From: Treponema sp.
Lineage (GTDB): Bacteria > Spirochaetota > Spirochaetia > Treponematales > Breznakiellaceae
Assembly (NCBI GenBank): GCA_009786455.1
Contig: WQTD01000007.1
Location: 1 to 56,116, forward strand
Length of the DNA stretch: 56,116 nt
Direction of reading: 5' to 3'
Notes under the pieces: generated by a model
What the model was told of the DNA's origin: nothing
Databases searched by the model: none
The model's input: the letters and a program-made list of their open reading frames with translations, nothing else
In this document: piece by piece, positions 15,964 to 24,572 of the stretch
Layout: each line of letters begins with the position of its first letter
Position numbering within the stretch: position 1 is the stretch's first letter
Translations under genes and position numbers: made by a program

Positions 15964-17079
15964 TTATTTTTCCTCCATCTCAAAAGAAACAAGGAGATTG
16001 CCGCCTCCCGCGACAAGCATTGAACCTGTTCTTCCCAGAAAGATGTGCTCGCTCCTGAAAGGAGCTCTCATAAAAATATTATTGCGCATATCACTGGAAA
16101 CAAGCCTGTCGTGCGGAATTTTAACGCCGATGAGTTCATTGCGCTGCATTGAACGCGAAGTTATTAAAAACAATACACCGCCTGAACCCAAATCATCAAC
16201 GGCGGCAACTTTCCCTTCAAGCGGAATAGTCATCAAACGTCTTGACCTTATGCTGTAACAGCCAATCCCGCCTTCGCGCTCAAAAACAATACGGCTGTCC
16301 TCGTCAATAAAAGATATATGAACAGGCCGTCTGAAACCGGCGTCAAGATATTCATGATAAACAACCTTGTATTCTCTGTCGTTTCCAAAGCGTTCAAGCA
16401 GAATAAAGCGCTGCCTGTCAATGCCGCATATTATCCCAAGATACGAACCGTTACGCGAAATGGAACAGCCCAGAATCACCTCATAACGCGAACCGCCGGG
16501 CCGGAAATAATATACGCGGTTTCCTTCTGAATCAAGTATTTCAATAATGCCGTCCAGAGAACCTGTCAATACAAGACCGGAAGCGGCGTCAATACAGGTA
16601 AGAAGAGCGCCGTATTCATAAGTCCATAAAACGCTGCCGTCAGGACCGATTTCAGACAATTCATTCTGATCATTGCCGAAAATAAATATTCTGTCGTCAA
16701 GCAGAACAGGATATCCTTTTACATTTTCAAGGTTTATAACTGTTTCCTGTTTAATGTTTTTAATTTCAATTCTATCAGGCGTACTTATAAATTCCGTCCA
16801 TAATTTATCGCTGAGGTAAATATTGGCTTCTTTAATTTTGTTAACTGCAAATTTTCCCGACGTATCAACATAACCAAAACGTGGACCCAAAATGAAAGGA
16901 AGCATCTTTCCCGATTCCTCAGAACTGCTGATAATTAAAGGAGCTTCTGATTCAAGGGAACTAATCCATCTGGGAGCAAGAACTGTTTCTGGGAGAATGG
17001 ACCTGGAAGCAGATAAAAAATAAACAATGAAAACCAGAAAAATAATAATGATTAAACGGATTGATTTTTTGTTCGGCAT
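15964..17079 (-). CDS. Membrane-anchored beta-propeller protein
   Basis: The product is 371 residues from the ATG at 17079 (GGGGAG upstream). An N-terminal hydrophobic segment (IRLIIIIFLVFIVYFLSA) acts as signal or anchor. After it come repeating blades of about 40 residues with patterns such as GSVLWTYEYGALLTCIDA and SGLVLTGSLDGIIEILDSEG, typical of PQQ/WD-like propellers. No enzyme motifs are seen; a scaffold or envelope assembly role is the usual guess. It is the first gene of a three-gene minus-strand unit with the M23-like protein and the methyltransferase. Confidence 0.6.
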   Translation of the reverse strand: MPNKKSIRLIIIIFLVFIVYFLSASRSILPETVLAPRWISSLESEAPLIISSSEESGKMLPFILGPRFGYVDTSGKFAVNKIKEANIYLSDKLWTEFISTPDRIEIKNIKQETVINLENVKGYPVLLDDRIFIFGNDQNELSEIGPDGSVLWTYEYGALLTCIDAASGLVLTGSLDGIIEILDSEGNRVYYFRPGGSRYEVILGCSISRNGSYLGIICGIDRQRFILLERFGNDREYKVVYHEYLDAGFRRPVHISFIDEDSRIVFEREGGIGCYSIRSRRLMTIPLEGKVAAVDDLGSGGVLFLITSRSMQRNELIGVKIPHDRLVSSDMRNNIFMRAPFRSEHIFLGRTGSMLVAGGGNLLVSFEMEEK

Positions 17080-17141
17080 CCTGCTCCCCTCTACCGGACT
17101 GTCAGGAACCATTGTATAATAAATGTTTCAGGGAGGCAAGT

Positions 17142-17549
17142 ATGGCTGATATTATGGACACATTAATGCAGGAAGCGCAAAAAATTTCCAGTTCCGCTTA
17201 TGCTCCTTATTCAAAGTTCCGCGTCGGAGCGGCTCTGTTATGCGAAGACGGAACAATTGTAAAGGGCGTTAATGTGGAAAACCGTTCATTTGGATTAACC
17301 ACCTGTGCGGAAAGGAATGCCGTAACCGCGGCTGTAATGATGGGGCATCGTAAATTCACCGCGCTTGCAATCTCTACGCCGGATTCGGCGGAACCTGTGG
17401 GTCCATGCGGCGCATGCCGTCAGGTCTTGGGTGAATTTATGAAAGCGGACGCTCCTGTTCGTTTTGCAGGAAGCGGACCGCAGCAGGTCAATACGACAAT
17501 CGGCAGTCTCCTTCCCATGGATTCCCTTCATGAACTGCGTAATAAATAG
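17142..17549 (+). CDS. cdd: Cytidine deaminase
   Basis: The product is 135 residues from the ATG at 17142, which has GGGAGG at the right distance; the longer frame overlaps the divergent gene and is not supported. SAYAPYSKFRVGAAL, ENRSFGLTTCAERNAV with the catalytic Glu in CAE, and GPCGACRQ with the two zinc cysteines are all present. The enzyme deaminates cytidine and deoxycytidine to uridine forms in pyrimidine salvage and is a homotetramer in this size class. The C-terminus (GSLLPMDSLHEL) has the usual LLP motif. Confidence 0.95.
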   Translation: MADIMDTLMQEAQKISSSAYAPYSKFRVGAALLCEDGTIVKGVNVENRSFGLTTCAERNAVTAAVMMGHRKFTALAISTPDSAEPVGPCGACRQVLGEFMKADAPVRFAGSGPQQVNTTIGSLLPMDSLHELRNK

Positions 17550-17580
17550 AACGGAAAATACTGTCTTTTAATCGAATCTC

Positions 17581-17610
17581 TTGACATTTATTGCCATATC
17601 ATGCGATACT
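17581..17610 (+). promoter_or_regulatory. Promoter of the HTH-EIIA gene, apparently leaderless
   Basis: TTGACA (17581-17586) and GATACT (17605-17610) are 18 bases apart. The expected start of transcription is at about 17617, and the gene's ATG is at 17618. No Shine-Dalgarno lies between. Confidence 0.65.
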
Positions 17611-17617
17611 CTACAGC

Positions 17618-18265
17618 ATGAATGATGATGATATCCTAACTCTTGAAGAAGTAGCCAAATATCTGCGTATCTCGGAACGCACTGTTTATGATTGCGCCCA
17701 AAAGGGGGAAATTCCGGCGGGAAAGATCAGAACAGCATGGCGTTTTAAAAAATCAGAAATTGACAAATGGGTTAACGACAGACTTTCATCATCAAATTTG
17801 ACAATTCAGGTAAACCCGATACACGCGCAGTCAATTTTATCACCGCACAGGATTCTTTTTCTTAACTGTTCAAGGAAAAGGGATGCGCTTATAACTCTTG
17901 CGGAAAACCTCGCAGCCGCGCCCCAGATAAAGAACAGGCAGGAACTGTCGGCGGAAATTTTAAAGCGCGAAGAATTGATGAGCACCGCAATCGGATGCGG
18001 CATTGCAATTCCTCATGTCCGCCTTTCATCGGTAACTGATCTTGTTGTTTCCGCGGGTATCAGCCGGTTTGATATTGTAGATTTCCATCCGCTGGATGAC
18101 GAGCCTGTAAGGCTGATTTTTATGATAGCGGCGGCTCATAATCAACATTCATATTATCTGCACACGCTTTCATGGTTCAGCACAAAATTGAAAAACAAGG
18201 ATCTGCGCAGTGCGCTTTTACAGACAAAAACCGAACAGGAAGCGTACGACCTTCTGACTGCGTAA
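17618..18265 (+). CDS. HTH domain fused to a PTS EIIA (fructose/nitrogen type) domain
   Basis: The product is 215 residues from the ATG at 17618. Residues 1-55 are an excisionase/MerR-type helix-turn-helix (LTLEEVAKYLRISERTVYD, then AWRFKKSEIDKW). Residues 70-215 are an EIIA domain of the PtsN/FruA type with the phosphorylation site H133 in GCGIAIPHVRL. EIIA domains take phosphate from HPr; fused to a DNA-binding domain this suggests transcription control by PTS phosphorylation. HPr and HPr kinase are encoded at 32692-33956. The start is preferred over an upstream ATG in the same frame because a promoter lies across that region. Confidence 0.85.
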   Translation: MNDDDILTLEEVAKYLRISERTVYDCAQKGEIPAGKIRTAWRFKKSEIDKWVNDRLSSSNLTIQVNPIHAQSILSPHRILFLNCSRKRDALITLAENLAAAPQIKNRQELSAEILKREELMSTAIGCGIAIPHVRLSSVTDLVVSAGISRFDIVDFHPLDDEPVRLIFMIAAAHNQHSYYLHTLSWFSTKLKNKDLRSALLQTKTEQEAYDLLTA

Positions 18266-18287
18266 AGTCCGCGGTCTGTCCGCAAAG

Positions 18288-18310
18288 TAACCGAGTTTTG
18301 GAAAAGGCTC
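18288..18310 (+). repeat. 23-bp repeat, copy 1
   Basis: The sequence, centred on CCGAGTTTTGGAAAAGGC, is identical over 23 bases to 32597-32619. Here it lies in the 47-base gap between two convergent genes, and is only one arm of the hairpin seen at the second site. Confidence 0.75.
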
Positions 18311-18312
18311 AC

Positions 18313-19425
18313 TTAATCAAAAGTTATTCCCAGCCAGTGCTTCGGATCGCTTACACCCTGTTCAATGAGTCCGAGATCGACATCATCGGTCGTTTCAGCG
18401 ACAAGCCAGTTGGTTCCGTGACTTTCAAAACGCGCGCCTGCGCCTTCGATATCGACAAGCCCCATGGCATGACTGTAATGAGTCGAAACCATCATCCCGG
18501 CGCGGATATTAGCCTGCGCGAGTATTATCGCCCAAAGCATGGCGCGGCTGTCGCAGTCGCCGCGTCCGTGAACAACTGTTGTTACAAGATTTAAGAAGTC
18601 GCTTTTGCCTGAGCCGCGTTCGTAAATAAAAGACTGAACATGATCCAAAGCCTTTTGGGTAAATACCCGCTTTGCTTCAAGCGTATTCGCCCTGCTGCTT
18701 CCCATGTTAACGGCAAGAGCGGAAACAGGATTTAAAATCCGATCCCATGAATCACGGTAAATAAAACGGTAATAACGCTGCCATGCTTCCTGCAGAAGAC
18801 TTGTATTGATATAATATGTGCAAATGGTATATTCGCGTTCAATTAAAACCTGCGAAGCTTCCGCGTCATTTTCCCTTATGTTCGTTTTTATTCCGCCTGA
18901 CAGAGTTACAGCCTGCGTTTTTCCGCGGGGATAACTGTACTCCATTATGGGACCCGGATAAAACCGCTCTTCAATTGTGGGACAAATTGAATCAAGAGCG
19001 GAAATATGCATCAAATCCAGATCGGCAGTATCCGCAGGTCCGTAAGCGAGAGCAAACAGAAACGTCTTTTTACACTGCGTTTTTAAATCAAAGCAAAGAG
19101 CCCATCCCCTGTAATTACGGAAATCAAGCACTGTAATGGCAGCGTCTTTATCGTTGTATTTGAAAGAATCAGAATTGCCCCGGTTTTCCAGTTTCCCGTT
19201 TACGTCAGCGAGAAGTTCATTTATCGAACCGTAAGCGCCGCTATAAACAACCAGATCAAACATCACTCCGGCAGGACCTGAAAATGAAAACCTGTCTCTT
19301 GCATTCCCGTCTACATATTCATAACCTGCGGGAAGATCGATATAAAATCCCCATGTGGATGAAAACAACGCTTCCGAGTAAGCAAAAAACGGGAGGAACA
19401 GCAGTAATAATAAACAGCGTTTCAT
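18313..19425 (-). CDS. Exported transglutaminase-like protein
   Basis: The product is 370 residues from the ATG at 19425, where a signal peptide begins (MKRCLLLLLFLPFFAYS); the longer frame overlaps the divergent gene. The core has VVHGRGDCDSRAMLWAII, with the candidate catalytic Cys, and THYSHAMGLVDI with the His, as in transglutaminase-like cysteine proteases/transferases; an acidic third member could be in the ESHGTNWLVAETTDD region. It may be a peptidase or amidase on the envelope side; the substrate is unknown. Its start codon and that of the divergent pseudouridine synthase share the palindrome CATG. Confidence 0.65.
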   Translation of the reverse strand: MKRCLLLLLFLPFFAYSEALFSSTWGFYIDLPAGYEYVDGNARDRFSFSGPAGVMFDLVVYSGAYGSINELLADVNGKLENRGNSDSFKYNDKDAAITVLDFRNYRGWALCFDLKTQCKKTFLFALAYGPADTADLDLMHISALDSICPTIEERFYPGPIMEYSYPRGKTQAVTLSGGIKTNIRENDAEASQVLIEREYTICTYYINTSLLQEAWQRYYRFIYRDSWDRILNPVSALAVNMGSSRANTLEAKRVFTQKALDHVQSFIYERGSGKSDFLNLVTTVVHGRGDCDSRAMLWAIILAQANIRAGMMVSTHYSHAMGLVDIEGAGARFESHGTNWLVAETTDDVDLGLIEQGVSDPKHWLGITFD

Positions 19426-20074
19426 GCTACTATTATCGGGTATTGTGAAGAATATACAAATACTATATGAAGATGATTTTTTATTAATTTTGAATAAACC
19501 GGCAGGTCTTGCTGTACAGGGCGGAGAGGGCATAAAATCATCCATTGATAAAATTTTGGCTGAAATCCGCACTCCTCCTCCGCTTTTGGTTCACAGACTC
19601 GACATGGATACTTCCGGCATACTGCTCACAGCGAAGGGACACGAAGCGGCTTCCCGTCTGTCGAGACTTTTTGCAGGCAGCGGAAAAGTTACCAAGCAGT
19701 ACACCGCGGTTTGCTCCGGATGCCCGGAAAAAAAAGAAGGCAGCATTTTGCAGGAGCTTAATATCCGGGGCAGCGTAAAAAATTGCGAAACAAGATATAA
19801 ACTTGTGAAAAAGGGAATTTTTTCAGAACATGAATATTCTGTTTTGGAGATTGAACCTGAAACGGGAAGAATGCATCAAATCCGCCGCCACCTTGCAATG
19901 ATTGGTAATCCCATAATGGGAGACGATAAATACGGCGATTTTTCGCTTAATAAAAAATTGCGCAAAGCCGGCGTGAAGCGTCTGCTGCTTCACGCGTCAA
20001 GGTTAATAATAAACGAAGAATTTAAACTTAATATAATTTCTCCGATGCCTGATTATTTTCACCCCTTTACATAA
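19424..20074 (+). CDS. RluA-family RNA pseudouridine synthase
   Basis: The product is 216 residues from the ATG at 19424, or 209 from the GTG at 19445; neither has a strong ribosome-binding site. The sequence shows the family start LYEDDFLLILNKPAGLAV, the catalytic Asp in VHRLDMDTSGILL, then SRLFAGSGKVTKQYTA and TGRMHQIRRHL. It lacks an S4 domain, so it is a compact RluA type like RluC/RluD relatives without that domain, isomerising uridine in rRNA or tRNA; the target cannot be read from sequence. Confidence 0.88.
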   Translation: MLLLSGIVKNIQILYEDDFLLILNKPAGLAVQGGEGIKSSIDKILAEIRTPPPLLVHRLDMDTSGILLTAKGHEAASRLSRLFAGSGKVTKQYTAVCSGCPEKKEGSILQELNIRGSVKNCETRYKLVKKGIFSEHEYSVLEIEPETGRMHQIRRHLAMIGNPIMGDDKYGDFSLNKKLRKAGVKRLLLHASRLIINEEFKLNIISPMPDYFHPFT

Positions 20075-20104
20075 ATCAATATTTTTTCCACAATTAGGCG
20101 AATT

Positions 20105-20782
20105 ATGGCAAAAGATACTCATGAAGCTTTATCACGTACCAGACTGGAAACCTTGAGTACAGATGAGCTCTTAAAACTCTCTGACAGTTACGGCATGGAT
20201 ATTCCGGACGGGCTTGAAAGAATTTTCATCATTGAAGAATTACTGGAATGTTCCAATTATGAAAATCAGGAAACTGTGGACGATATGACCATCGATCTTT
20301 CATATCCTGAAACTGCGGCTCTTCCGAAACAGTATAATATTTCATTTATCGAAGTGATAATCAGGGATCCCTTATGGGTTTTTGTTTATTGGGAAATAAA
20401 GAGCCATGACAGGGAAATACACGAAAAAGCGAATAACTTTAACGGTTACTGCCTGCGCATTGTATCGCTTGACGAAGAAGAAGGAAATAATGAAAGCGAA
20501 AATTCCTTTACAGTGCCGGTTGGTGCGCAGGATTGCGCAAGATACATCGGGCTGGCGGAACACTCTCCGCAGACACAGGGACGCTATATAATAAAACTTG
20601 AAGCGGTACACAGTGATTCAAAAATACAGGTTGCAGCTTCCTCTTCCTTTTGCCTGCCGAAACTTATCGAGAATGAAAATATCAACAGCATGAAAGAAAA
20701 TCCGCTGCTGCGTCTTTCTGCGGTAGCAGACCTTTCGATAATTAAAAATATTGATCGTCAGGCCAGAAATAAAAGGCTGTAA
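20105..20782 (+). CDS. DUF4912 domain protein
   Basis: The product is 225 residues. The domain signature is IRDPLWVFVYWEIKSHD at about 83-99, followed by beta strands (YCLRIVSL, RYIIKLEAVHSDSKIQVAAS). The N-terminal region has a SAP-like or Rho-N-like helical motif (LETLSTDELLKLSDSYGMDI). DUF4912 has no assigned reaction; it is often encoded beside GH57/DUF1957 proteins, as here, only 2 bases upstream. A carbohydrate-related role is therefore plausible. Confidence 0.75.
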   Translation: MAKDTHEALSRTRLETLSTDELLKLSDSYGMDIPDGLERIFIIEELLECSNYENQETVDDMTIDLSYPETAALPKQYNISFIEVIIRDPLWVFVYWEIKSHDREIHEKANNFNGYCLRIVSLDEEEGNNESENSFTVPVGAQDCARYIGLAEHSPQTQGRYIIKLEAVHSDSKIQVAASSSFCLPKLIENENINSMKENPLLRLSAVADLSIIKNIDRQARNKRL

Positions 20783-20784
20783 GC

Positions 20785-22383
20785 ATGGAGTTCCGTTACG
20801 CGATATCGCTTGTTTTTGAAGCTCATCTTCCGTTCATAAGGGAATCTGTTTCTGGCTGGAGTCAGAACAAGGAAGAGAATCTCCTGCAGACCGGCGAGGA
20901 AATCCGGGTTTTTGAATATATTTCCGAAACGCTTCTGCCCCTGCTCGAAGTAATGGACAGACTGGAAGCTGATCATGTTCCTTTCAATATCGCAGTGGCA
21001 ATTTCGCCTGTCCTGTGCCACATGCTCACTGATGATCTTCTGCAAAAAAAATATCTTTATTATCTTGATAATCAGATTGAATTCGGCAGGCAGGAACTTG
21101 AACGCACAAGCGGGAATGGCGAATTAAATAAACTGGCGCAGCTTTACTACGACAAACTGGTAGAAAACAGAATTGCGTATACGGAAAGATACGAAAAAAA
21201 TCTGATTAAAGCGCTGGAATTTTTCAAACGCAGGGGAAAGGTCGAAATTCTCGCAACATGCGCGACGCATGCGTTTCTTCCGTTTATCCGGCATAACCCC
21301 GAATCAATACAGGCGCAAATGGAGATTCCCGCTTCCATATACCGCCGTCATTTCGGCAGCAGCCAGCACGGTTTCTGGCTGCCCGCGCTTGGGTGGACTT
21401 CGGCAATAGAGCCGTATTTACGCGCCTATAATTACAGCTACACAATTGTAGACACGCACGGTTTATTGTTCGGAAATCCCATGCCGGAAAAGGGAACATT
21501 CTATCCTGTAAAAACGCCGGACGGAACATTCATTCTGGGAAGGGATTTTCTCTCTGTCTATGATATTGAAAAATTATCGAATGATGATATATACCGAAAC
21601 AACGATCGCGATGTGGGTTATGAACTTCCGCCGGAGATTATCAAAAATTTTTTAAGCGCGGAAGGAGAACGGCACAGGACGGGATACAAGTATTGGACAT
21701 GCGGAAACGGAATATATAATCCGAAAATCGCTTCAGAAAAAGCCGCCGAACATGCGAGGTTTTTTCTGGAAAAGACGATCTCAAGACTGGAAGAAGCGTC
21801 AAAACACATGAACGAAGCGCCCCTGTGCCTGTATGCACATAACGCTGATAATTCAGGCAAATTATGGTACGAATGTCCGCAGTTTATTGAAGCATTATTC
21901 CGCATGGCGGGCGGCTACAGGGATTTCAAATTTATAACCCCAAGCGAGTATTTATTTAAACAGAATAATTCTTCCATACAGATTACCGCTCCTGAGTTTT
22001 CATCCTGCGGCGTTAACGGCTTTGCGGAAACATGGCTGGATGTATCAAATGACTGGATATACCGCCATCTTATGCGCTCCATGGAACGAATGACAGAACT
22101 TGCAGAACGCTTCCCCGATGATACAGGTCTTAAAGAACGGGCTTTAAATCAAGCGGCGCGCGAAATACTTTTATCTCAGTCATCCGACTGGCCGTATCTG
22201 CTGTACAGGCAGGAATCAACTGAATATGCGCGTAACCAGGCTGAAGGAGCGCTAAGAAATTTCACCACGATTTACGAAGCGCTTGGAAGCAACTACATCA
22301 GCACTGAATGGCTGACGTCTCTTGAACGAAGGCACAATATTTTCCCGAACATAAACTACCGCGTATTCCGCCGAAAAAAGTAA
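20785..22383 (+). CDS. GH57-family (DUF1957-like) protein, both catalytic residues replaced
   Basis: The product is 532 residues. It follows the GH57 branching-enzyme plan: EAHLPFIRES (region 1, H14), ATCATHAFLPFI (region 2), HGFWLPALGW (region 3) and AHNADNSGKLWYECPQF (region 4), then the C-terminal helical part. In active GH57 branching enzymes region 3 reads WLPEC with the Glu nucleophile, and region 4 begins with the Asp acid before the GHWW-type tetrad. Here those positions are A201 and N353. The fold should be kept while glucan transfer is likely lost. It may now bind glucan or act as a partner of the DUF4912 protein. No frameshift or stop is seen, so the gene is maintained. Confidence 0.75.
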   Translation: MEFRYAISLVFEAHLPFIRESVSGWSQNKEENLLQTGEEIRVFEYISETLLPLLEVMDRLEADHVPFNIAVAISPVLCHMLTDDLLQKKYLYYLDNQIEFGRQELERTSGNGELNKLAQLYYDKLVENRIAYTERYEKNLIKALEFFKRRGKVEILATCATHAFLPFIRHNPESIQAQMEIPASIYRRHFGSSQHGFWLPALGWTSAIEPYLRAYNYSYTIVDTHGLLFGNPMPEKGTFYPVKTPDGTFILGRDFLSVYDIEKLSNDDIYRNNDRDVGYELPPEIIKNFLSAEGERHRTGYKYWTCGNGIYNPKIASEKAAEHARFFLEKTISRLEEASKHMNEAPLCLYAHNADNSGKLWYECPQFIEALFRMAGGYRDFKFITPSEYLFKQNNSSIQITAPEFSSCGVNGFAETWLDVSNDWIYRHLMRSMERMTELAERFPDDTGLKERALNQAAREILLSQSSDWPYLLYRQESTEYARNQAEGALRNFTTIYEALGSNYISTEWLTSLERRHNIFPNINYRVFRRKK

Positions 22384-22400
22384 TAGAATGGAGACTTTTA

Positions 22401-24083
22401 TTGACAATACAGGATTTTGTAATTAATCCGGCTGCTTTGCTTGCGATTGTACTGGCGGCATTCTTCATTCTTGGAATACTGGCTGCAATCAAAGGTATCG
22501 GCGGAAATATTACAGAAAAAACGGCGATCAGGCAGAAGGCGCTTGCGATCTTTACAGGAGATTTGGCGCTAAAGAAAAAAAAACAAAAAACAGCGGGAAT
22601 GCAAAAAAGAGGAAAAGGTCTTCGTTTTAAACTCAGCGCGTTTACAATCGGGCTTGCTCTTTTGACAGTCATAAGCATTTCTGCGCCCATGTATCACATG
22701 ATGACTGCGATGCAAAGGGAAACCCTTCTGCGCACAATTTTAATTACATCCCTTGCCGCGCTTTTAATCGGAATTGCCGGCGCTCTCATCCTCTCAACAT
22801 TAATTATAAAGCCAATAAAAAAACTGACAAATCATATCGAAATAATCCGCGATACGGAAGACAAGAAAAAACTTGCAGGCATCGACATTAACATCAAAAC
22901 CAAAGATGAAATTGCAATACTTGGCAGCACAATCAACGATATGACGCACGGGCTTGTCAAGGCGGCGCTCGCGGCTTCCGATCTTTTAATCGGGAAAGAA
23001 ATCCAGAAAAAGTTTATTCCGCTTGACCTTGACTCAAGCGGGAATAAGCAAACAAGCGGCTTTAAAAACACAGAAGACCTGGACTTCTTTGGATATTACG
23101 AGGGCGCAAAGGGTGTATCTGGAGATTATTTTGATTTTAAAGATTTGGACGGGCGTTTTTATGCTGTCATAAAATGCGATGTCGCCGGAAAGGGAATTCC
23201 TGCGGCTTTTATCATGATTCAGGTTGCGACAATGTTTATTAACCACTTTAAACAATGGAAACCTGATGCCAGAGGAATGCACATAGAGGAAGTAGTTTAT
23301 CATATCAATGATTTTATTGAAGTGCTTGGCTTTAAGGGACGGTTTGCAGCCTTCACCCTTTGTATTTTCGATTCCAAAACCGGAGTTGTCCGCTTCTGCA
23401 ACGCAGGCGATAATATTGTTCATCTTTACGACGCTTCGGAAGGCAGGGTAAAAACAATAACGCTGCCCGAGACTCCAGCCGCGGGCGCACTTCCCAATTC
23501 CATGATAGAAGCAACCTGCGGATATTCAGTGCAGACCATTACAATTGATCACGGCGATATCCTTCTACTCTACACTGACGGCATTGAAGAAGCAAAACGC
23601 AAATTCCGGGACAGTGAATTCAGGGAAATAAACTGCACTGAAGGTTCTGTTGACACTCCGCATGAAAACCATCAAAGCGGACAAGCCAATGAAGAAATGA
23701 CACCGCAGCGCGTAGAAGACATAATAAACGCGGTAATGGCAAAGGATATTTATACATTGAAGAAGCACCATAATCCGGAAGGAGAAGCGGAACTTCAGTT
23801 TGATTTTTCTACCTGCGAAGGAAAAGTAGAGGAAGTAATTATGGCGATGGTATCGGCGGAAAAAATGTTCCGCTGTTATAAAAACCCTAAAGCAGACGAA
23901 GAAGCCCGTTTTCTGGTGGATAAAAAAGTCGATACATTCCTGAAAAACCACTTTCAACAGTACAGAAGATATTGTTCAAATACCGCAGAATATCCTGATA
24001 ATGACGCGTATATGTATTATACTCATGTTAATGAAGATGAGCAGTACGATGATCTGACCATCCTGGGAATAAAAAGAAAATAG
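22401..24083 (+). CDS. Membrane SpoIIE-type PP2C serine phosphatase with HAMP
   Basis: The product is 560 residues from a TTG at 22401, supported by GGAG at 22390; the ATG at 22388 is in another frame and stops after 12 codons. Membrane segments lie near 9-28, 73-95 and 112-133, followed by HAMP (LIIKPIKKLTNHIE) and a PP2C phosphatase domain with GDYFDF, KCDVAGKGIPAAF and LLYTDGIEEAK carrying the metal-binding aspartates. A long insertion of about 100 residues before the final LTILGIKRK strand is unusual. Such proteins dephosphorylate anti-sigma-factor antagonists in partner-switching; no such partner is seen nearby. Confidence 0.85.
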   Translation: MTIQDFVINPAALLAIVLAAFFILGILAAIKGIGGNITEKTAIRQKALAIFTGDLALKKKKQKTAGMQKRGKGLRFKLSAFTIGLALLTVISISAPMYHMMTAMQRETLLRTILITSLAALLIGIAGALILSTLIIKPIKKLTNHIEIIRDTEDKKKLAGIDINIKTKDEIAILGSTINDMTHGLVKAALAASDLLIGKEIQKKFIPLDLDSSGNKQTSGFKNTEDLDFFGYYEGAKGVSGDYFDFKDLDGRFYAVIKCDVAGKGIPAAFIMIQVATMFINHFKQWKPDARGMHIEEVVYHINDFIEVLGFKGRFAAFTLCIFDSKTGVVRFCNAGDNIVHLYDASEGRVKTITLPETPAAGALPNSMIEATCGYSVQTITIDHGDILLLYTDGIEEAKRKFRDSEFREINCTEGSVDTPHENHQSGQANEEMTPQRVEDIINAVMAKDIYTLKKHHNPEGEAELQFDFSTCEGKVEEVIMAMVSAEKMFRCYKNPKADEEARFLVDKKVDTFLKNHFQQYRRYCSNTAEYPDNDAYMYYTHVNEDEQYDDLTILGIKRK

Positions 24084-24094
24084 GAGGAGTGATT

Positions 24095-24415
24095 ATGACT
24101 TTTGGCGAGAGTATGAAAGAAAAACTGGAACAGGGCTGGAGCGCGTCCAAAGACCTAGCTGCCAAAGCGGGAGCTAAAGCGCAGGATCTCAGTGAGCGTG
24201 GTATTCTAATGTGGGACATAAAACAACTTGAAGGTCAGGCGCAGAAACTTCTGACCCGCCTTGGCAACGAAGTCTATATTTTATTCGCAGACAAGAATCA
24301 AGAAGTTATCAGCCGCGAAACAACTGAAATAAGAACCTTATATGACGAACTTGCCGCCATAAAGGATCAAATCGAAAAGAAAGAAAATGATTTAAAAAAC
24401 AGATCGGCTGTATAG
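24095..24415 (+). CDS. Small helical, coiled-coil protein
   Basis: The product is 106 residues from the ATG at 24095 with AGGAGGAG directly upstream; a GTG at 24089 lies inside that site and is not used. The sequence is Lys/Glu/Ala-rich and helical (MKEKLEQGWSASKDLAAKAG, later YDELAAIKDQIEKKENDLKN), without signal peptide or membrane segment. Neighbours of this kind are often annotated as hypothetical. It follows the SpoIIE phosphatase by 11 bases, so it shares its transcript and might be a partner of that pathway. Confidence 0.65.
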   Translation: MTFGESMKEKLEQGWSASKDLAAKAGAKAQDLSERGILMWDIKQLEGQAQKLLTRLGNEVYILFADKNQEVISRETTEIRTLYDELAAIKDQIEKKENDLKNRSAV

Positions 24416-24459
24416 GGACATTTTTCTCCGGAACACTGTTGCTTTTTAAAAATTAAATG

Positions 24460-24525
24460 TATAATGAAACGCTGAAAAAATGCTATCAAAGCAGCGTCCT
24501 GTGAGGACATTCAAACGTTGTTTGA
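24460..24525 (+). promoter_or_regulatory. Probable promoter region with two small palindromes
   Basis: TATAAT at 24460-24465 has TTGCTT 15 bases before it, a short spacer. Downstream are a GTCCT/AGGAC hairpin (24496-24508) and the palindrome TCAAACGTTGTTTGA (24511-24525), which is operator-like. All lie ahead of the sugar-binding protein gene; control by a LacI-type repressor is only a guess. Confidence 0.4.
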
Positions 24526-24572
24526 TTTTGTTTTGGGCATTGGTTATTTCCATGTCTTTTTAGGAGGGAAAA

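Noticed and set aside
22388-22426. ATG start for the SpoIIE-type protein
   Set aside because: This ATG is in another frame and stops after 12 codons; the TTG at 22401 keeps the frame and follows GGAG.
24089-24094. GTG as start of the small coiled-coil protein
   Set aside because: It falls inside the AGGAGGAG ribosome-binding site; the ATG at 24095 is used.
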